A stretch of 64,000 nucleotides of DNA from Meconema thalassinum (Eukaryota; Arthropoda; Insecta; Orthoptera; Tettigoniidae), in contig OX336389.2 in NCBI GenBank assembly GCA_946902985.2, positions 176,618,107 through 176,682,106 on the forward strand, read 5' to 3'. Shown here in pieces: positions 58,629-64,000 of the stretch. The first letter of the stretch is position 1. The number at the start of each line of letters is the position of its first letter. A program made the translations under genes and the position numbers. The notes under the pieces were generated by a model. The model was given only the letters and a program-made list of their open reading frames with translations. It searched no databases and was not told where the DNA came from.

Positions 58629-59125
58629 ACATGTCTGGAGAATTTTTTAGCGTAGTTGATGATGTACAGATGTTGATCTTAGTTTGCTCGATGTAGTGCC
58701 TTGACTCGTCCCTGTGTTACTCTGTTGTATAAGGTTTCAAACAGTGCATCGTTCCATGCACGTGAAGTTACATGTGTTAAAGTACGAGGTTTGGGTGTGA
58801 GTTACAAATGTTCACAAATACTTTTAGTTGTTCAATTTAATTGGAAAGTTTCATTGTAGTCTTCTAAAGCCATGGTGAAGCAAAACCATTGTTTGCTACT
58901 AGGTTAGATGATGGTCTGGACGAAATCATTAGTCGCTACTAGGTTAGACAACGGTCTCGGTGAAACCTTTGGTCTCTACTAGGTTAGACGAAGGTCTGGG
59001 CAAATCCATTGGCCGCAAGTGGGCTAGGCCACAGTCTGGACGAAAATTACTGCTTGTACTTGTACCACAGGCAAGGGGGTCTGGGGCATAAGACTCGGGT
59101 TAGCTTTGTGTTTGTATGTGAAGCC
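58629..59125 (+). mobile_element. Repeat element with 40-bp array, copy 2
   Basis: The 5' part (CATGTCTGGAGAATTTTTTA..., AAGGTTTCAAACAGTGCATC, CTTCTAAAGCCATGGTGAAG) and 3' part (ATTACTGCTTGTACTTGTAC, GTATGTGAAGCCTTATTA) match copy 1 at 35690-37170. Only four to five diverged 40-bp units (CTACTAGGTTAGA-GA--GTCTGG) lie between them (58880-59040). It is in the same orientation as copy 1, inside ALT intron 2. Confidence 0.75.
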
Positions 59126-59164
59126 TTATTAATATGAGATTTTTAACCAATTAGTCCGCCTAGT

Positions 59165-59564
59165 CAATGCAGTGTCCTGGAGCTTGACATCGTGTCGAGG
59201 GATACAACTGGGGAGGCGGGACTAGCGCCTCGCCCAGGCGGCCTCATATGCAAAGCGAACAGGGGGATGGGATGGGAAGAATGGGAGGGATGGACAAGAA
59301 AGAGGGAAGTAGGCGGCCGTGGCCTGACGTTAGATTCCATCCTGGCATTTGCCCGAAGATGAAGTGGGAAACCACGGAAAACCTCTTCGATGATGGCTGA
59401 GGTGGGAATCCAACCCCCTCTACACATTTGGATCACCCGAGGCTGAGTAGACCCCATTCCAGTCCTCATACCACTTTTCAATTTCGTGGCAGAGCCGGGA
59501 ATCGAACCTCGGACTTCCGGGGTGGCAGCTGAGCACGCTGACCACTACACAACGGAGGCGGCCT
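59165..59564 (-). mobile_element. tRNA-derived SINE, about 400 bp
   Basis: On the - strand from 59564: CCGCCTCCGTTGTGTAGTGG (A-box region), then GAGGTTCGATTCCCGGCTC (B box), then a GC-rich body with GGGTTGGATTCCCACC and CCGCCTACTTCCC. It is much more GC-rich than its surroundings, suggesting a recent insertion. No clear target duplication was found. Confidence 0.75.
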
Positions 59565-60900
59565 CAATCATTGGTATGAATCATAAATTTTACTCTTTAG
59601 TTCGTCACTGAACTACTTATTTTTCTGTTCTTTTAATTTTGGTAACATTTATTTCTAGCCCAATTTCACAAAAGGAGGCCTACACCTTATCTATAACCAT
59701 CAGAAAGAACACAGAATATAATTTTAATTTTTTGTATTTGTTAACAGCTCAGTAGATAGCAAAAGCATGTCGAAATGATTGTCTGGCATGAACGATTTCC
59801 TATTGTCTTTCTGTTATTCGTACTAGATTTATTTAAAGGTACATATTTTGCAAGAGTTTGCCCTATCGAAAACTACTCGCAAGAAAACACACCAAGAGTA
59901 GATTCCACTGCTTCTTTTCTTATTTAATTGCATTGCAGTAGATCACTACATCATACCCCAGAAAGGTTGTATTATATTCGGGTAAACACCTATTTATCAT
60001 CTTATGAAGTAAAAAGAGCGATTTAGGACATTTTAGGTCGCAACCCTCTCGTTTAGGTCCTATGAAATTCATGTATTTAGCCCCAGGAAATGTAAAACAT
60101 ATATACCACCTGAATGAGCTGCTTTATGCAGCCCAATTAATGCGTGTTGTGAGGAAGGTTGATATTTCTCTGCTCGCATCCCGTATGGTACCAGTGCATT
60201 CCAAGCATATCCCTCAAACTATGCTGAACAGTATTATTTTTCCCTCGATGTACAGTACTTACTTTCTCTTTGCTTACTGTTAACTTATAATCACCCATGC
60301 AAGGTAACTATATCTCAGCAGTCTGTATGTTTTCTCAATAAACAACTCTATATCCTTTCATAATTTGAAAACAGGTTTCAATGGGAAATCAATAGTCATG
60401 TAGTCTTTCCAAATCATTTCTAGTTAATATCAACAGAACAAACATAGCTCTGTTTACTGATGTAATGAATCATAAAATAGAAATGAAAACAGCAATTGCA
60501 TACAGGGTACAGGTTTACTAGTAGGGAAAGTGTGATGAAAGTAGCCTTAGCAATGAGCTGCTTAGTATCACAAAAAAAAAACACATTTAGAAAATTTTGA
60601 ATTCGGTATTCCGTAATCCTATAATCGAAGATACTCTCACTAGCCCCTAACCAAACCACAACCTAAACAGAAAAAAATGGACCCCTAACCGCCACTGACT
60701 GAGCCACCAAGAGCTCTCAAGTTCAAAAAAGCCCCCCCCCTCACATCACTATCTTCAGGCCATATGATTGAACAGCGATCGCTTTGTAGGCCTAAGTTCA
60801 ATGAGCTGTAGAGTTGCAATCTTTTTAAAATCTAATAGATCTAATGTATTCAATTTGCCAGGCCTTTTTACTATGTAATATATTAATTTCTGTTCATTAG
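59565..60900 (+). other. ALT intron 2, right part
   Basis: AT-rich sequence without a recognisable element. It ends in the acceptor TTCTGTTCATTAG at 60888-60900. Confidence 0.6.
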
Positions 60901-61009
60901 GTTCTGGCATTAGTGGCTTACCCAAAGCTGTTGGATAGCCTAGAATTTCCATCAGATGCAAAGGCGCGAGCTGAAGTCATCCTGGCAGGTTGCCGGGGTG
61001 GTAGTGTAG
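60901..61009 (+). CDS. GPT: Alanine aminotransferase, exon 3
   Basis: Acceptor AG ends at 60900; donor GTATGT starts at 61010. The residues VLALVAYPKLLDSLEFPSDA, then KARAEVILAGCRGGSVG, match ALT (VLAL...P.LL....FP.DAK.RA..IL..C.G.S.G). The exon is 109 nt and ends in phase 1, splitting a Gly codon before the conserved AYS-S-G block that should begin the next exon. That exon is not found within the remaining 2.99 kb, so intron 3 extends past the window. Confidence 0.93.
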
Positions 61010-61304
61010 GTATGTATTGGGCTTTTCTTTCTTATTGAAGTTGACTGCTTTCTGACTGGTTGGGAGGCACAGCAGTAACGTTCTCACCTGCTGTGTCCAT
61101 GGTTGCGAGATCAAATAATTTGTTTAAAAACAAAAATACTCTTCTAGATGCCAAAGATCTTCCTAGAGAAGTATGCAGTCCTGAAAAAATGGACTTCCAT
61201 TAAGAATCTTGTGTAATTGGCTAACGAGGATTTTTGCAGGTTTGAAAACTGTAATGATATAATTGATTAAGATTAGGAATAATTATGGAGAGAGTGGGCA
61301 CCTT

Positions 61305-61802
61305 TCAAAATACCAGAAGAAACCGGGTTGAGATAAGAAGTGTATTATTTTGACAATCTTGAGTCATACTCACTAGGTATGAGGACAGCCATAGTAATAG
61401 GTGCTTTTGTATACCAGAGGATTCTAATTTTGAAAGAAGAATTTTGTGGTTCAGATAATTGAAGGCTTTGCCAAGATCAGTGTAGATGCAGTCCACTTGA
61501 CTCTGCTCTTCTACTGTTTTTAATAAGTACTGAAAATAATCTAGAAGATTAGTACAGGTTGATTGACCTGGCATTAGCCAATCTGCTCAATTGTGGAGGA
61601 GGAAAAAATGTGTAATTTTGTTAGTAATTATAGATTCAAATAATTTGGGTGTAAACGGTAATTTGCAAACAGCTCGGAAATTTTTCACTTTGAATTTGTC
61701 ACCACATTTGAAGTTAGGAATTATATACATACTCTCCAATATATCAGAATAATTACCAGTTCCAAGAGAGAGATTGAAGGTTCTATTGAAGTGAATTAAC
61801 AA
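61305..61802 (-). pseudogene. LINE reverse-transcriptase fragment (CR1/Jockey-like)
   Basis: On the - strand: ESMYIIPNFKCGDKFKVKNF, then LPFTPKLFESIITNKI, GQSTCTNLLDYFQYLLKTVE, VDCIYTDLGKAFNYLNHKIL and LLLWLSSYLV. This is the RT fingers and palm with motif A (YTDLGKAF). The catalytic YADD region and both ends are missing. One stop near 61586 separates the two parts. It differs from the RTE-like LINEs in the window by the GQSTCTNLL and YTD-KAF wording, typical of CR1/Jockey-type RTs. Confidence 0.75.
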
Positions 61803-62012
61803 AATTTTAATAATGCTGTTGCGAGGGTTAATCAGATCAAAACTGTTTATTTGAAAGTTTATCTAGTTTAATAATATACATTCACATTGTCAAGATAGAC
61901 TATTCCAGGAATACCTTTATCGTCCTTTTTGTCTTCATCTGAATCCAGAAGCTTTTTGAGTCATTGTATAGATTAGGTTTAATTTTGTTCAAATACTCTG
62001 CCAAGAAATTTA

Positions 62013-62290
62013 ATTCTGGGCTGGAACAGGGTATACTGAGCCTCATGAGAAAAGAAGAGGTGGGTTCGATTCCTACCTCATCCATCCTAAAAGTCGTTTT
62101 CTGTGATCTCCCACGTCTACTCCAGGTGAATGCTACCTAAATTAAGGCCACAGCTGCCTCTTAACTCAGTCATAGTCCCCAACTACAAACACTCACTAGT
62201 ACAGGCATCATAATGATGCAGGTTATCAGACAGATTCCACACGACCACAATATTGCAAAGCCCCTTATTGAATCAACAGCAACCACCTCT
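62013..62290 (+). repeat. SINE fragment
   Basis: The middle block GAGGTGGGTTCGATTCCTAC (62054-62073) and the tail block (CAGACAGATTCCACACGACC, then AAAGCCCCTTATTGAATC) match the SINE at 37318-37650. The tRNA-like head is missing. Confidence 0.65.
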
Positions 62291-62737
62291 TTTTATAAGA
62301 CAAATTTCTTTCATTGATCTTATTATTTTGTAGCGCACCTTATATTGCGTAAGAAACACACACCACATTTTGGGATTGATTTAAAAAGAGAGGATCATGA
62401 GGGAATAATGCAGTACCCAACCAATGTACATTTGCTAAAACTAAGGATGAGGGCACTCTTGGTAACTGTTTTGGCTGAATCCCAACAGCAAGTTTACGCG
62501 ACAACCTTTACGTCCTTTGTAAGCAGTTACTGTGCTCATTCATTTGAGTTTTGTTTATTTATTTTATGCCTTCAGTAGTGGCGAATTTAGGGCTCATGGC
62601 CCTCTCTTACACTTAACCACCCAATATGGTACCAGTACATAGGAGACAATTTTTGAAATACAAAAAATAATTATGATGGAAAATAAGGGGTAAATTAATT
62701 ATATTAATACTAATATATATTAATTGTTGATGTCACA
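62291..62737. other. No recognisable gene
   Basis: ALT intron 3 sequence with no assigned feature. Confidence 0.5.
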
Positions 62738-63933
62738 TATAAGATCTTTTCAAAAATTCTTCACTCAAGAATACAGGAACAACTGGACCAAGAACTTGGA
62801 GAGTACCAAGGAGGATTTCGGCCAGGCAGAAGTTGTCCAGATCAAATGATCAGTCTTAAGTGGAGTATGAAGCATCACAGAGCTCGAAGTAAGAACCTAG
62901 TCATCACTTTTGTTGACTTCAAAAAAGCTTATGACAGTATTCATCGGAAGTCATTACTAAATACTCTTCAAGAATTTGGTGTTCACAGGAAATTGATCAA
63001 CCTTATTGGAATGACTCTCAAGAACACTAAAGCAAAAGTTAAATTTGGAGGAGAATTGTCAAAACCATTTACAATCACAACCGGCCTTCGGCAGGGGGAT
63101 GGTCTCTCGCCTATTTTGTTTAATTGTGTGCTGGAGAAGGTCATGAGAGAATGGAGAAAGAAATGCCAACCAAACATCAAGATTGGTAGAAATATTAAAC
63201 TAAACTGCCTGGCATTTGCAGATGATCTTGCACTACTGGCAAATGATGTGGAAGAAGCTAAAGTCCAAATTGAACAACTGGAAAACATTGCAGCAAAAGT
63301 GGGATTACAAATTTCATTTGAAAAGACAGAGATTATGCCAACCTTCGAGGTGGACACCCCTGTCCTTCAACTAAATGATAAGAAACAAATTAAGGTTGTA
63401 AAAAAGTTCAAGTATCTTGGGGAAACTATAACTGGAACCTAAATGAGAAAGCCGCAATAGAGTACAGAACAACAAAACTGAGACAAGCACAACGAGTCAC
63501 ATGGACAACTTATAAGAAGAAATCTCTCTCGATGAATGCCAAATTCAAACATTATGGTTCAGTAGTTAAACCTGAAGCAACTTATGCAAGTGAAACCCTG
63601 TTTAAGATGAATACCAAAGCAACAACATATAAAATCCAAAAAATAGACAGAAGGATCATCAGGACAATTATCAATAAAAAACATCAAGTAAATGGACAAT
63701 GGAGACTGCTGCCTAATGAAATAGTCTATCGGGAAAATGAATCAATTGTGGATACAATGCGAGAAAGGAGACTTGCTTTCTTCAGCCACATAGTAAGACT
63801 ACCAGACACCAGACTACTGAAACAATTATTCAATTTCTTTTGGAAAAGTAAAACCAAGAACAACTGGTTCGTTAAGGTCCAGAATGATTTAGACGAGCTA
63901 AATATTACAATGAAACAAATTGCAGAGAGAAAA
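62738..63933 (+). pseudogene. RTE-like LINE fragment, 5'-truncated
   Basis: It begins inside RT at YKIFSKILHSRIQEQL and continues QGGFRPGRSCPDQ, VDFKKAYDSI (motif A), GLRQGDGLSPILFN (motif B) and LAFADDLALLA (intact FADD, motif C). A one-base shift near 63435-63441 follows, after which RQAQRVTWTTYKKK and the C-terminal ERRLAFFSHIVRLPD stay open to 63930. It is a different LINE lineage from the one at 53772-56730 (about half the residues differ in motif regions). Only one shift has accumulated, so it is relatively young. Confidence 0.85.
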
Positions 63934-63990
63934 GATGATGATGATGATAATTGTTATTTTAAGGGGCCTAACATCTAGGTTATCGGCCCC
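63934..63990 (-). mobile_element. 57-bp mini-retroposon
   Basis: A 10-bp duplication AGAGAGAAAA lies at 63924-63933 and 63991-64000. Between them, on the - strand: GGGGCCGATAACCTAGATG, TTAGGCCCCTTAAAATAAC and AATTATCATCATCATC. This is just the tail region of the retroposon family, with its own (ATC)n end. GGGGCC...GGCCCC forms a short stem. Confidence 0.8.
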
Positions 63991-64000
63991 AGAGAGAAAA

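Overview
This is a eukaryotic, repeat-dominated window, most likely from a large-genome insect. The insect call is an inference. It rests on long introns with GT-AG sites, several tRNA-derived SINEs, piggyBac, Tc1/mariner, hAT and Harbinger-type transposons, and retroposons ending in (ATC)n after a GGGGCCGATAACC motif. I see nothing prokaryotic. The only host gene I can support is alanine aminotransferase (ALT/GPT) on the + strand: exon 1 at 23543-23665, exon 2 at 57438-57527, exon 3 at 60901-61009, with the rest beyond the right edge. Its first intron is 33.8 kb and consists largely of nested mobile elements.

Region 1-23.5 kb lies upstream of ALT. The first 11.6 kb is non-coding apart from repeat fragments: SINE tails, a three-copy 70-78 bp repeat, hairpins and a local three-copy repeat. 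A piggyBac-like deletion derivative lies at 11619-12971. A full-length non-LTR retrotransposon (- strand, 13020-21961, 9-bp target duplication) follows, with an intact zinc-knuckle ORF1 and an endonuclease-RT-RNase H ORF2. ORF2 is split near its N-terminus by a hAT-type transposon (16990-20296, perfect 15-bp TIRs, 8-bp duplication) that itself holds the LTR-gag-protease half of an LTR retrotransposon.

Region 23.7-33.2 kb, just after ALT exon 1, is a degenerate transposon of the KRBA2-like integrase type (TIRs, TGTA duplication). Its coding region is broken by a piggyBac element (24371-26980, TTAA) and by a 3.7-kb AT-rich satellite made of regularly spaced palindromes, into which a SINE has jumped.

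Region 33.2-46.1 kb holds a mariner-like transposase relic, a repeat element with an expanded 40-bp tandem array, a SINE, and a nest of DNA transposons at 39917-44863 with a rearranged DDE transposase gene, a Harbinger-type MITE, a LINE fragment and a SINE.

Region 46.2-57.0 kb is a stack built in one old RTE-like LINE on the - strand. A Tc1 element, a 1.2-kb retroposon and a 6-kb LINE of the same family (+ strand) are each inserted with identifiable target duplications. The 6-kb LINE in turn carries a piggyBac-type MITE.

Region 57.4-64 kb contains ALT exons 2 and 3, a pogo-like MITE, the second copy of the 40-bp-repeat family, two SINEs, two LINE RT fragments, and at the right edge a 57-bp retroposon flanked by a 10-bp duplication.
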